This document shows, one piece after another, positions 21,338-36,100 of a stretch of 64,000 bases of DNA. Under the pieces are notes generated by a model that saw only the letters and a program-made list of their open reading frames with translations, searched no databases and was not told the DNA's origin. Positions within the stretch are counted from its first letter, which is position 1. Every line of letters starts with the position of its first letter. Source of the stretch: Boesenbergia rotunda (lineage: Eukaryota; Streptophyta; Magnoliopsida; Zingiberales; Zingiberaceae); the NCBI GenBank assembly GCA_024364735.1, contig JAGFNQ010000213.1:79812-143811 (forward strand), in the 5' to 3' direction. A program made the translations under genes and the position numbers.

Positions 21338-24300
21338 TTAGGTGCCGTGAATAGACACTGAAGCTGAAGTTTTGTTAATCATGGAGCTTTTGATGCCTTC
21401 AGAGCTATTCATGCCGCTGCTATCTCCTGAGGATGAGTTGCATTCCATGCTCAGAAGAGCTTGAGCGGATTCCGGTCCTGGATCACCTCCATTTTCGATA
21501 TTCGTATCACCAGCTGCTTCTTCAACTGTAGTATTTAGATGGGCTTGAGCTGATTCCAATGCCCGATCATCCCCGAGTTCAAATTTTGAACCCCTAGTTG
21601 CTTTCTCTGCTTTGGTATTCTGAGGTGACTTATCTGTGGAACTTTTACCAGAAATGGGGGATGTGCCAAGGTGTTCATCAGCATCAGATGTGGCAACTTT
21701 AATAGCAGTCGATGATGACGAATTAGTGTATTTTGATGGCTGAGGGTGATTGTGCTCACCCTCATAAGTGATTAGAAGAGATTTTACATCATGCGATGAT
21801 CTCTCGACGTGCTTACGAACAGGACAACCACTATGAGTGCACCTATAGTAGCTTCTGCATATATGAAAGGAAAGGGATGGTTGTAAAATAACATAAAACA
21901 GCAAATAACAAAAGCGGAGCAATTGAGTCAGTACTATTATGCATGTGTGTTCATCATGTAGTATGGAATAATAATGAAATGATCATGCATCACTACCTAC
22001 GTGACTTGTCTTGGTTAGCATGAAATACTAGTATATGGCTTCAAGGGTAAAAATCTAGTACAATATCAGTCTTAGACTCTTGTGCCTAGTCGGCAAAAGA
22101 TGGTGTCAAGGTCGGTGCCCATATGGTAGTAAGAGGTGGTGTCAGCCAACACCTCCTAGGAGGGGAAGCATTAGACCAACAGAGAAGGCATCTCTTGCAA
22201 CCCATCTTTCGAGAACCACTTGGCATTAAAATTAGTATCTCATTCATTTAGAGTCAGCAAGCTCTCAGGTTTAGACCATTTGTTTATGATACATTCTAGT
22301 TCATGGAGCATCAGCACATTGTGCACTTTGTGAAAAGTCATTTACCAATTTCTTAGGGCCAGTTTCCTAGGGAAAAAGGATAGAGGGGGAAGGGGTGGGA
22401 GGGAAACAATATTGTACATGGAGCTTGTGTCACTCCTACATTTTCTTTGGTCATTTTCCCTGCCCTCCCCCTCTCCCTTCTATCTTTCCACCCCAAGTAA
22501 ACTCAACCTTAAGGGATTCTTTACTTGGATAGAAAACAGAAAGGATAGATTATAAAGAGAACAGATGTTTAGAATTTTCTATCCTTGCTACTGAAAAATA
22601 AAATATTGGATAGAAGATAGATCTCTCTATTCCACAATTTTGGTTCCACCCAAATTGGACGAAAACTAAAGCTCGCCCTTACCAAAAGATGTCTATTTGT
22701 GACTCCTTGCAAAAATAATTACCCAATTGTTACTGTTTGTGAAATAATCTCCACTTACGACTACAAAATGCTAGCAGACCTAGTGAACACTGAACTCACA
22801 ATCATTGACCTCATTATCAAACCTAAACAATAAACTTGTGAGTGCCAGCATAAGTTAACGAGGCCGATTGAGCAAAGGTCAGGTGGTTTAAAGGAGCCAA
22901 ACTAGCAAAATGGACTGCACTAGCTGAGCAGGCCGACCAAGCTCAACCGATCGGGCAATTTGGATAGGCTAGAAGAGCCAAAAAATCAAATCGAGTAAGA
23001 TAGGTCAGGTGAGCTAATTGATTTGATCGGGTTGAACTAGGCCTAGTGAGTAGTGACCAATAGTCAGTCAAATCAAACGAGCTGATCAAATCAAACGGGC
23101 TGGAAGATTGGATAAGTTAGGAGAGTCAAGTGGGTCAAATGGGTTAGGCGAGTCAAAGGCCAAGCAAATCGGGTGGGTTGATGAAGTAGATTGGGCAAAA
23201 TGGGCCGGTCCTGACAAATAAGCCATGCAAGACAAAATGGTCAGGCGAGTAGAGCAGCCTAGGTGGATGAGTGGGGCAAGCAGGCTAAGTTAATCTAGCA
23301 AGTCAAGTAGCTCGAGCAAGCAAAGTGAATTGAGAGGGTTAAGTAGGACAAGTGTTCTTATCGAGCTGAGCAAGTAGCATGGAAAAGTGAGACACTTGGG
23401 CAGGCCAGGTAGTTCTTACAAGCTAATTGGGTTGGATGGGCCAAACGGTTTGAATGAGTCAAGTGAATTGAATAGTTTAAACCAGATGAGAGGGACGGTT
23501 CAGACAAGTTGATTGGGTTGCATAGGCTAGGTTTTTCAAACAAACCAAACGGGCCGCAAGGGCCTAGATATCCGTTGGCCTTGGTTGTCTGAACAGGTTG
23601 TGCAAGTCAAGCAAATAGGACGGATCAAATGAGTATGTCGAATGTATGAGCCATTCATTCCTTTATTTACCGTCCATTTATCATATCTTATCCATTGGAG
23701 TAAAGTGAAAATATAATTAAACTATTAATCCAGCTATTTATCCATCCACTAAAGAAAATTCATCCCCCAAGGTAACATATCCTAAAAGAGATCCATTAGC
23801 AACTGAAAAGTGAATTAATAATCAAGGAGTGCACTACCCATCTTGAGTTTAAATATATAGAGAGCCCAAGCTTGAATAACCTAAAAGCAAACCACTGTAA
23901 TATACAAACAAACTACATTCTTCTTGCAGTACACAGTCCGGTAGCAAGACAATTAGAACCTACGAAAAAGGTAGCATGCATTACATCAATTTCATGCACA
24001 CATTCCACTAAATTAGTATTTTTAGAATATATCTTGATCACACAATTATAAAAAATGGTTACAAGGACATAACACACATAATATGGAAAAAGGTCCTACA
24101 ATTTAATATAGAATTAAAGTTATCTTTAAACTAGCACACATCATTTTTTGTCTTATTTTTTTTGTTTTTTGTTGTCTTAAGAAAAATATCAATAGAAAAT
24201 GTAATGAAAGAAATGTGGTGGTGTGTGTGGTGGATACAATAAGCCTATGCTACACTATAAATATCAGTAGATACGGTAACGTATTAGAAAGAAATCTACA

Positions 24301-27300
24301 CTTCTAAAACTAACAATTCTTTATTGTATAAAAGTTTTCATATATCCATTGTGGAACGGCTACTATTGCAGACATCATATATTAATATGAATATAATTCT
24401 TTGCAGAAGAACGAGATTTAATTTTAAATCTCAAAAAAAAGAAAAGAAAATTAATGCATCAAATCATGCATTTCTAAAGATTCCCTTATAAAGAAGTTGT
24501 AAATATATCCTAACAAAAACTTCAAAATCTGTAGGATCAATTATTAAGAATGATGATTCAAACTTCACTATATATTCAGCATTAGTGAGTCCCATTCTAT
24601 CAATTTCATGTGAAAAAAAATAGTAAGACTACCAATAGTAAAACATAATGTTGTTCTATTTTATAAGATTTGATTTAGTAAGGTGGCATATCCCACTAGA
24701 AGATTGCATGACAATTTTCTTACAATTCTTACATTTGATTCTTTCTTCATCATTTTGAACAATAGTTTCCCAAAATTCTGGAACAAAACTTATGTCTATC
24801 GGTGGTGCAATTGGTTTTGATCTTGGGTAAAGGGTTAAGTTAAAATATGTGTTTAATTAGCTTGTGGCAAGTGTCTGCGAGAAAAGGTCACAAGGCAAAG
24901 AAGAAGCCCTGACAGATAAAAGTGATTGAATGTCTAGCAAGGAGAAGTTCCAATAAATCAAGGGTGGTGATAAGATACTAACAAGAAGAAGTTCTAGCAA
25001 ATCAAGATTGATTCGATGCTTGACATGGCAAATACTCGACCGATGGAAGGCTTGGCAAGTCGAAGAAAATTTCATTTAAGGTCTTAGAGAAGGGTTCTCT
25101 CCAATGACAACTTGGCGGATTTTATTTGTGCAACGATGAGCAGAGTGAACATGTAATCATGGGGGCGAAGAACTAGATTAGGCGCGAATGAAAGCCTTCA
25201 AATCAGTTTCGTCACCATTCCAGTCAATTGAATAAAAACTATTAATCTACCGCTCACTGAGTGAGCAAATGACATGATTTAGAATGTGTCAGTCGACTCA
25301 GCAATCAGCAATCGACTAATGATGTATAAGTTGACTGCACCAGCAAACTGAGAAACATACTATTTGTTTTCAAACATTCTGTTTAATCGTCTCCTGAAAA
25401 GCATTTGTCTAGTGATTATTTTGAGTCGACAAGAGTAATAGTTAATTTGTTGTAACGGAATAGTTAATTTATTGTAACAACATATAGCAGCTGACTGATA
25501 ATAGGAGCAATCAAGTGATGGTAGTAGGATGGTTATAATGGAATAGTTTGTTCAAGATAGAGACAATTGATTGATGGAAGGAGCAATCAACTAAAATAAC
25601 AATTGGAGCAGTTATCCAACATCGGCCAACAACCAAGGTTCTAAAATTCGCTAGGCACTAGTCGGGCGCTAGATTAGCGCCAGGGGATTAGGCGGCGCTA
25701 GGCGAATTAATCGGTATCAACATAATAAATCACATATTATAACTCCAAGTCTCCAACACAATAACATCAAATTTAAAATGAGTTTAAACTTCAAAATTAC
25801 ATAACTAATAAAATATCATAGTCATAGAACACAAATTCAAATTTAAAATGAGCTCAAACTTCAAAATTACACTAATAAAATATCATAGACACAAACTCAA
25901 TATCATCGGACACAAACACAACATCAAATTTATTCTACTTCTTCTTCTCCATAATTTTCAACAACTTGGTCTTCATCAGACATAAACTCAATATCATCAT
26001 TGTGTTCCTCCTCTTCTTCTTCGGATCAAAATTATCCTTATGAAGTTCTCTTACTCTAGAGCTTCTTCGGGGTTGTAGATTTTCATCTGCTTCACTTGCT
26101 TCATCAACCATTTGTCATATGAGCCCAGAACCTAGTTCAACTTCATCATCTTCCCCACATCCACAATCCAACCTTGTGCATTTGAAACATCTTTTGTAAG
26201 AGGACATCGACATTCCTTTCTTTTTCTCTTTTTTGTTTGTTTAACAATCTAGCATTAAATTGGACAAATACTAGATTGTTCAATCTGTTGACATTCAACC
26301 TGTTTCTTTTCATTATGTGAATCTAAAAAAAGAGAGTAAATATTAAAGTTTAATTAAAGAATAAAGACTTAAAGTTTAAAATTTACTCCTTCAAATGTAC
26401 TCCAATTTCTTTCACACCCAGATGCGCTTGTAGTTAATGAAAGTATCTTCAATGCCACTCTTAGCAAGTTAGGTGTGTGAGCACCGTATGTACTCCGCCA
26501 TGCACATGGATCAAATGTATCATCATTTTTTTCACATGCTTTTGCTGCCAGTGTTTTTCCAAATAACTCAGGGGGCGCTTGGTAAGCGGGTTTAGAAGGC
26601 GGGAATGGGAATAAAATTTATTTCATTCCCATTTATGATACTTGGTATATGGGAATCAGAATCAAAATATGATATGATACCCTTGATTTATAACCCAACC
26701 CCCACTAGGTTATCACTAAACTCATAAACCCCTCAATCAAAACCCATTACCATTCCCATTGCCGAATATATACCAAGCGCCCCCTCAGTCTTGTCTCTAT
26801 ATTTTGCAAATTCTTTATTAATAATTGTATCTTGTAGATCCAACTCATTGACATGCAAAATTTCTATACATTCAAAAATCCCCATCACGACTTCCTCATA
26901 AAGAGCAATAGAACTATCTTTATAGTAAAAATAAGGATTCAACAAAAAGGCAGTGGTATGCAATGATGTATCAATTTTATCATTCATTTTTGACTCAATA
27001 ATTGCTATGATAGGCTGATAATTTGATTCCACATTATTCAGGGCCACCTTGATATCTTCTTTAGCTTGAAGAAGCTCCCCATATAGAAACCTCATCGATG
27101 GCTTTCTATCTCCATCCACCAATTGAAGAACTCTAACCAAAGAAGCAAATATTTTCAAACAAAGTATCACACCATTCCTAAAACTCATGCTCATCACAGA
27201 AGAGTAAGTCAATTTCCCTTTATTTGTCTTTAACCATTTACATGTCTCCCACATATCACTTGTAAACATGACCCTTAAACTTGCTTTTTTTTCAACCAAA

Positions 27301-30300
27301 CTATGCAATGTGAGAAAATTTGATGCAAACCTGGTAACTCTTGGCGGGACTATGTCTCTTTTCTTCGTGAAACTTCTCATCAATGACAGTCTTATGGTGA
27401 GCATAAATGAAAATAGTAAAAGATTTGGATTGCTCAATAACCTTTTTATATCGTGGAAGTTTGCCAATACTTTCAAGCATGAGATTAACAGTGTGAGTTG
27501 CACATGAACTCCAAAAGATCCCAGGTCACTTTTCTTTCATCAATTTAGCTGCAGCCATATTGTTAGTGTCATTGTCTGTTACAATCTGAACAATATTCTG
27601 AGCTTCTACTTCTTCAACACACTTGTCAACATACTCAAAAATAAGTTCAGCTGTATGTGCCTAATCTGAAGACTCCTTAGACTCTAAAATGTAGTACCCT
27701 CCTTGTAATTAACAAACAAATTTAATATGCTTCTTTTTTCTATCACTCCATGCATCTATCATGATCAAGCTTCCATTCTTTGCTCATTCTTCTTCATGTC
27801 TCTTCAACAGTTGTTTTGTTCTTTCAACTTCGGCTTTTAACAATGATTCCCTTAGTTGATATTAAGCTGGAGGCTTGAATCCTGATCCAAATTGGCCCAC
27901 TGCTTCCATTAGTTGCTTGAAGCTATCATTATCAACGACATTGAATGGGATTCCATTTTCATAAACCCATCTCGCAACATATTGTTAAACTTGTTGAGTT
28001 CTCTCTTTGAAAAGAGTCTCATTTATATTTTTTTGGCGAAGCACTCTACTCCCATTGGAACTTACATTTTCTGGAGCAATTGCTGATGCAAATCTATCTA
28101 TGGGGTCAAGAGGAAGAGATTTTTTAGATGGATCTATCCCTTTAATTTCAGAACCTTCTTCTTCATCAGGAGAAATAGTCATCTCTGCTCTCTGCTCTAC
28201 AACTTTGTTCTTCCATTATTTTATTCTTCTTTCTGTTTCTCCTTTCTAAAATAGCCTGTTTGCACTTGTTTTTATTTTCTTGAGATGTTTTTCGACAACC
28301 AGATACATTTCCAGGTATATTTCCTATGTGCTCCTTGATCCTATATACTCCTTCCGATATTATTTTTCTACACAGCTTGCATTTAATTTTGTCTAGGTTC
28401 TTAGGATCAATCAACATCTCAAACTCCCATCCGATGTCATTTGACTTTCTTCTAAGAATACCGGATTCAGGTTGAGTAAAATGGATTGTTTGTCATTGTA
28501 ATTGTAATAACCTGAAAAGTGATTTAAAAACAAATTTAAGAACTTTAGAATCATTAATAAATTATAACAATAAAAAAAAATTATATATAAAATAATTAAG
28601 ATATAATTATAATTTATATATAAAATATTTAGATTTTAAAACATAAAATTATTGAAATTAATAAATAAAAAAATGTATAAATTAGTAAAATAAAATTATC
28701 ATAATATAGAATTGATTTATATAAATTAATAAAATTTATTAGAATTTTTAAATTTTAAATATAAATTTTTGAATAAAAATATGATTTAACATTAATAAAT
28801 ATGATTTTAAATATAAAATATTTAATAAGATTTATAATTAATAAAACATTAAAAGTTATAAAAAAATTTATTTTTAAATATAATTTTTATATAAATTTTG
28901 AGTTAATTTAATTAGGATTTGGAGAAGCCAATTCAAATTTTCTATTTATTTGAGGAAATGTTTAAATTAAATAATATAAATAATAAAAATATAAATATAA
29001 TGTGCCTGCAGCCGCAACGTCGAGTGCTACCGGCGGCGCCGGAAACGTCCCACGACACGTCCAGTGCCACCGAAAGTGTTGCAGGACGCTTCTGGCGGCG
29101 CCGACGAGTCGCTGGAGCCATCCAGAACTGTCGGAGCCATCCAGAACCGCCGGAGCCATCCGGAACCGCTGGAAGAATCCTGTGACGCGTCCGGAGCTGT
29201 CGGAAGCCACGACAGACGACAAATGAGGCAGATACGCTGGAAAAATAAAAATACAAAACATACCTGGCTACGCGCGATTCCGAAGGAGCGTCCAACGAGC
29301 AACGGCGCTTGCAGGCTGATGAATCGACAAGTTAGGCTTTTAGGGCTTTTAAAACAAAAAAAAAAGAAAGAGGATCCTGTCTTTTACGTGACGCGACGCC
29401 TGACGTTGCGTCGTAGGTCCGCTATGCGGCGCCTAGCGCCACACAAACCGCCTAGCTTAGCCGCAGAGGGCATCTTCGGGGCAGTCGGTGGTCGTCGAGC
29501 GCCTAGGCGGCCGCCTAGGGCGTTTTTTAGAACGCTACCAACAACAAACAGTTGACTCATGATTTAGGAATAGTTGACTTATGCAAGTCAACTAAACGAT
29601 TCTAGAGACTTCTTGAGAGCTTGGGTCAAAGCTATAAATATAAAATCTATGAGCTATAAAGAGGAATTTTTCTAAAGCAACTATACATTGTCAAACAGGA
29701 AGGGGAGCTTTGGCGCAATGGTAAAGTTGTTGCCTTGTGACCTAAAGGTCATGGGTTCGAGTCCTGGAAACAGCCTCTTATAAAGTAGGGTAAGACTGCG
29801 TACAATAGACCCTTCCTAGGACCCCGCAGACTGCCCTTTTTTAACTATACTTTGTCAAACTCTCTACTAAAGCACTCTCTCTCTCTTTACTTTTTTTTTT
29901 TTGTACTCGAGGTTTGTAAGGGACCTTCGTTAAAGTTTCAAAAAGAAGAAAATTAATAAATTTCATGTTGCGACCTACTGAAAAGTTGTAGGCCATGGAA
30001 TAGGAATTTATGAGCTATCGAACCATGTAAAGATATGGAGTTAACATTTCCTTAGGGGTGTCAAAAAGTAGACTCTACCCGCCAACCAGACCAGAGTCGA
30101 CCCAGGGTTAGGGTTGGGGGTTTTCAGGTTCGAGTTTGATTGGGTTGGGAGTTTTAGGATTGGTTTAGTTTCGGGTTGACCTAAAAATCAATTTTTGTTT
30201 TGAAAATTAAGATGTTTATGTATATAAATAGTAGAATGTTAGTATAACAATGATGAAATATTAAGATAAAAATGAAGAATTATAAGGAATTAAAAAAAAA

Positions 30301-33117
30301 CAGGTTAAAAAAAAAAAAAGGGTTTGTGGGGGGGGGGGGGGGGGGGGGTTCAGATTATTTCAGTTGGGTCGGATTCCAGTTGGGATTTTTTATATGTGCT
30401 TTCTTCGACTTTACACGAACCACCCGAATTACACCCCTACATTGCCTCTTCTTACTCTTTTTTTTGTGTATTTACTTAATTGTTTATATTTTAATTCCCT
30501 TCGGGTTAAGTTGTAAATAAGACTACCCACCACCGCACCCCTCTCTAACCTTCTTTTCAATACTTCATCCATTAACTGACCTTCTTTTCAATCCCTCATA
30601 CATTACATGAGGAAGTTAAGTATAACGAGTATCATGAGGATTTAGGTATAGAAGTTGGATGGCAACAATTAAAATTAACAATTAATTTGAGAATCTAAAA
30701 CCACAGGAGTACCACCCCCACCCCCCCCCCCCCCCCAAATAGTGTTGAAGACTATTTGCAATTAAGTTGATTCATTAACATTTAATGATGCACCAATTCT
30801 AAAAAGTTAAATTCTAACCATTTTTTTCCATAAAACATAAACAATAATAACCAAGTTTTCATCTCACTAAGTGGGGTCATCTATATAAATCCTACTACGT
30901 CATTGAGCTTGATCTCCTACTATATTATCGTCCTAAGCGTAGAGGAATCACACTCATCCATCTAGAACTTGATGGTTAAACTCTCTACAGTGATACAGTA
31001 AGGGAGGTCCTGGAGAAAAATAACTCAATGCCAAAATGATAAAAAATTAACACCTCTTATTTGATTTAACTTTTTCCATATTTGGAAATATAAAAAGGAT
31101 AAAAATCCAATGTGCAAATGTCGTCTTATTTAATATCTCAATTATGACGTATCTTCTCTATCTTCACACCTCTGTTATATTTCGTACATGTAAATAAATT
31201 TATCGTTGCTAACCAACTCTACTTTGATCTTTCTCTTCCTCAATTAATGTGTATATTAGTTATGGTTTCACATAGCTTAACTAAGACATTTAGTATATGT
31301 TCCTATCATCTTAAAAGCATCTTTTTGAGTTTTCTTTAAATAGGCGCAAAGTGTAATGACTAATAAAAGCATACATTGGAGCAAGTAGAGGAGAGAAAAT
31401 AACTTCCATGAATGATACAAAAATGTTGGGTGGCAAAAAAAAAAAAAAATGGAAGGATCAAGCAACTGTTTTTTTGCTGGAATCTAACATATCAAAACAG
31501 GCCTTGTAAAGTGTTGTATACTGTTACCTTGGATTACTATTTCCCTTCACAAACTTCTGTCCATATTTGCGCCACCTATATCCATCGTTCAAATGTCTTG
31601 CATCAATCTCTGTCTGTACGACATATTCATGAATTGTTTTTTGAATTGGTGTGGATGAACAGTTAGAATTTTCACTAAGCCTGCAGAACAAGCAAAAGAA
31701 AAATCAAAACCAAGTAACCAACACAAGAGAACTACACAAATATTGATGAAGTGTTTGCCTTCGCTTTGAATCTGGTTCATCATAAATATCTTCTTCACTC
31801 TTAGTCCCAGCATCAAATTCACAATCACTAGAGCAGTACAGCTGTTGTTTAGGAGGTTCATTGCTAAGATTCTGTTCAGTCATAGATGGAGGATCTGGTT
31901 TGCCAGGTTCAGTGTTTGGTTTTTCAAAATTTTGACTTTCAAGATGGATTTCACCAGATTGAAGTCCTCTATCTCTTATGTACCTATGCTTTTGAGGTGG
32001 GTCGTGGTTGTGTTTACCTCTATATATTACTTCAATAATAGCACCATCCGGACAATGTACAACCTTCTTCTTAGCTGAGCAATTGGAATCTGTGCATCGA
32101 TAATAGCTTCTTGCATTCTCACTACTCTTCACTTGCTTCTGCCCATATTTTCTCCAGTTATAAGCATCTCCATAACAATTCTTCACAACATAGAAGATCC
32201 ATTTTAGTGCAAATCAGAGAAGAAAAAGAGTTGAGGCTCAACAAATTTTTACCTTGGGAGTTGGTGGGGGCACTTGTTGTAATGGCAAGGGGTTGATAAA
32301 AGTAGATAGCATAGTTGTGGATGAATTCAATGCAGATGGCCATGGCATTTGTAGTTCCATCTGTTTTTGCACTGTGACAGTAGCCAAAACAGTTTGACGG
32401 GTCATTGCAAGCTGCCGCTGTAGTTGAACAATGGACACAAAAGAAAAGACATATCAGTTTCAATATAGAGATTAAAGTACACAATGACATTTCTAGTATT
32501 ATTTCCCAAAATTATCTGAAATCACAATATTATTTCAGACCTATTAATAATTCAATAAAATTTGAAATTAAAAGAAGACCAACACAAGGAATATCCTAAA
32601 TGAAGCTTGCGGAAAGTTTTCGCATGATAAACAAATTTGCCATTATGCGCAAATAAGGGGATGGTATGAGGGTACTAGTCATAAAAAAGGGCAACCCGGT
32701 GCATGAAACTCCTGAATACAAGGTCTTGGGGAAGGGTGGAAAGGGTTTGATCACATTGAGTCTATTGTACTCAACTTTACCTTGCATTGCAAGAAGTTAT
32801 TTCTGCGACTTGAATCCGTGTCCACAAGGTCATATGACAGCAACTTTACTGTTATGGCAAAGCTCCCCTTCTCTGAAGGTACTAGTGAAAGCTCCCTGAA
32901 ATCCTTTTATGAATTGTAATGATCTCTGATGAGTACTTTGATCAAATAATCAATATTTCCAAATATATTAAGGTTAAGGCTTTGCAAATTGTCTACTTTT
33001 ATACAATACTAAAAGTGTTCAAACTCAAGATGTGGGGCATATTAGATTGTGGGCCAACCATGTGAATATGGAAACTATAGGGTACATTTGTAACATGTAA
33101 CATCTCACCTTTATACC

Positions 33118-33161
<44 letters not shown>

Positions 33162-36100
33162 ATATATATATTATATATATTATATATATATATATAATGA
33201 CGGGCTACTTAAGTAACCCTAGTGTCCAAGCCATAGCCCAACTATGCCAATCATCCAAGTCAGCTCTTCTCTCTTCACCTGAGGTGAGTCAAGCAGTCCT
33301 CGCCTTCTCTAGGCTACTGTGCTAGATGTGACTTCTTCTAATTGTCACTCGCCCCTCCATTTCTTCTCCAAACATGATGCAATCTCTTCAGACATGACAC
33401 ACCCTCACAAACTTCATGTCATCTCCCCTTTCTACCTTTGACAGAACCATATATGTCTTTTCCGGACGTGACTCAACCTCTCTATATGTTACACCGTGGA
33501 TATCTCATTCCTCCTCCGCCATAGTGGTGAAGTGCCTTTGGTCACTTAGATTCAGAAAAAATAAGTCACACTTATAAAAGCTTTTTTTAAGTTGTGCATG
33601 GGTTGCACGAAGACATCCTAAAAGCTTCACTAATCTTGTGTCATCTATGCTAAAAGCTTCCAAAGGCATAGATAAGGCGGAAGGCTCAACTCAAGCACCT
33701 TAGGATTCTCTTTTATTTTAGCTTTGCCTTTCATTCTAGTTGCAAAGAATCAATTGATTATACAACATCCAAGCTAACATGGGATTGTAAAAAGGTTTAC
33801 CCCTACCTCTTGTTAATGGGTTGGTTATGCGGTGACTCATCATATGAATTATAGGTTATGGATAAGGAACGGGATTTCTAAGCCACATTAAACGAACTTT
33901 ATTAGCTTTGATTGTTAATGCTTTTATATATTTTCGTTACATACTCTCAACACGAACAGCACATAAGCACACACGTATTCAAATACTTCATTGTGTTTGT
34001 GTAAAAACTGAAAAAATCGAATTTGGTGAATCGGCTATACATCCCTCCACCTCTAGTTGGGTTAAAGGCAAACCATCAACAATCCTACAAAAAGAACTAT
34101 GGTCATGAATCTATTTTGTTGTGCCAGTTTCACTCTTAAATGTCAAACTCTTCCTCAACCTCCTTGATGCCTTTTGTGAAGACTGTTCTTGCTATTTTAG
34201 GACCTATGACCAATTGACCATCACAACTGAGAAATTCAAAATAAAGAATTGTCTTCTACTTTGTCACCATTCGCGTATAGTTTATGGATCGGGATCAACT
34301 AGCGCACCTAACTATTTGAGTTGTCAAGATCACTCAGTGTAATAGTCCATCGTGGGGATCGTCCATCATGGGAGGTTATGGATGCATAATTTCTTGCTTT
34401 TCTATGACATTCAATCTATTGTAGTCTTATAAGCATCTTCTTTTGCTATCTCTCTTGCTACAAGGGTTATCTATATGAGTGACATCTATAGACCCATGGT
34501 GCCATTGGCAACCTATTTTAGTTACACTAGAGTGTCACATAAATGACCACTCATACAGATTGCTTCCAAAATATCACGATTAAATTTAAAGATATCCTTT
34601 CAATCTCTTTTGACATCCAAGAGATATAGGATCACATTCACAAGCCACTCATCATCATGTTTCTTCATGCTATCTAACCTAGGTTTGAATAAGTGATCTA
34701 AATGCTTGGCGGATCCTCCTTTATTCAATGTGTACATGTGGATGTTGCATGCCTCAACCTCTGCTTCACGGTCCTCTAATTCAGTGGCAGATTAGTTTGC
34801 CTTGATAGCTAATTCATCTGTTAAAGGATCACAAAGTGGTCATGGAGGCCAACAACAAGATAGAGTTGATCGGAGAGGACAAAACATCTCAAATACGCTT
34901 ATTGTGGAAGGTTCAAGCACATCAAAGATACATGTTACCTTATGAATTTCACTTGGTAATTGACTGTCACTGCTCATACGCTTATTCTGATACTTCTCAT
35001 CTATCTCCACTATTATAGTTCCTATAGAGGAGTACTCTTGCCGTCTTCAGCTCCAAGCAACTGCTAATGCTTCTTACATCATTCGCCCATAGAGGTACTC
35101 GGTACCTCTACTACATGCCTCTCACATACCACCAGGTCGCAATCACGCTTCTAGACCATAATCTCAATAGTTTTTTAACACATTTTTGGTAATGCATTTT
35201 TTTCTATATTCTCATATTCCCCACATATCCTACTAGTAGTTGCTGCAATCATACCCCAAATGTTCGAACCCAACTATATGATGTTAATGTGTTTGGCAAA
35301 GGTTCGAAGTTAAGTTCATATCTATGCGTCAAGGGTGCAAATACAGGTTATTTGACACTTACATTATAGGTGCAATGAAGGAAGTTCAATTGTTTCAACC
35401 TCCTAGTGCTCCTAATTGTTTCAACCTCTAATTCTGTGGTACATTAGTTTGCCTTTATAGCTAATTCAACTCCTAGAGGATCACAAAGTGATCATGGAAG
35501 CCAACAACGAGATAGAGTTGATCGGAGAGGACAAAACATCTCAAATACACTTATTGTGGAAGGTTCAAGCACATCAAAGATACATGTTACTTGCTTCATG
35601 GATTTCACTTGGTAATTGACTCTCACTACTCATACAGCTTATTCTGATACTTCTTCTCATCTATCTCCACTAGTATAGTTCTTATAGAGGAGTACTCTTG
35701 CCTTCTTCAGCTCCAAGCAACTGCTAATGCTTCTTACATCATTTGCCCATAGAGGTACCTCTACTACATGCCTCTTACATACCTCCAGGTCGCAATCACG
35801 CTTCTAGACCCTAAACTCAATAGTTTTATAACACACTTTTGGTAATGCATTTTTTTCTCTATTCTCATATTCCCCACATGTCCTACTAGTAGTTGCTACA
35901 ATCATACCCCAAATGTTCGAACCCAACTATATGATTTTAATGTGTTTGGCAAAGGTTCAAAGTTAAGTTCATATCTATGCATCAAGGGTGCAAATACAGG
36001 TTATTTGACACTTACATTATAGGTGCAATGAAGGAAGTCCAATTGTTTCAAACTCCAAGTGCTCCTAATTGTTTCAACCTTTAATTTTGTGGTAGATTAG

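Larger units (their letters stand above)
25634..29537 (-). mobile_element. hAT DNA transposon with 8-bp target duplication
   Basis: About 3.9 kb. Left end CAAGGTTCTAAAA, right end (reversed) TAGCGTTCTAAAA, 10 of 13 matching. The flanks are identical 8-mers, CCAACAAC at 25626-25633 and 29538-29545, the target-site size of hAT elements. Subterminal DNA on both sides is rich in GGCGCTAGGCG/GCGCCTAGGCG words, as expected for transposase-binding repeats. It encodes a decayed transposase on the minus strand (25930-28417). A GC-rich region near the right end (29000-29210) has repeats of GGAGCCATCCAGAACC type. It is nested in WRKY intron 4 and itself contains a MITE. Confidence 0.9.

Noticed and set aside
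21535..21765. Second frame inside WRKY exon 5
   Set aside because: It is a shadow of the WRKY coding frame, which carries the zinc-finger motif.
28942..29555. Several overlapping GC-rich open frames in the right part of the hAT element
   Set aside because: Open frames occur on both strands in all phases because of short GC-rich repeats; no domain or start context supports a gene.
31277..31465. Short frame 3' of WRKY exon 4
   Set aside because: It lies in intron 4, has low-complexity sequence and no homology-like motif.
32596..32787. Minus-strand frame near the WRKY exons, considered as WRKY exon 1
   Set aside because: The sequence is an Au SINE; the true exon 1 with the TVP...P motif is at 43.6-43.9 kb.
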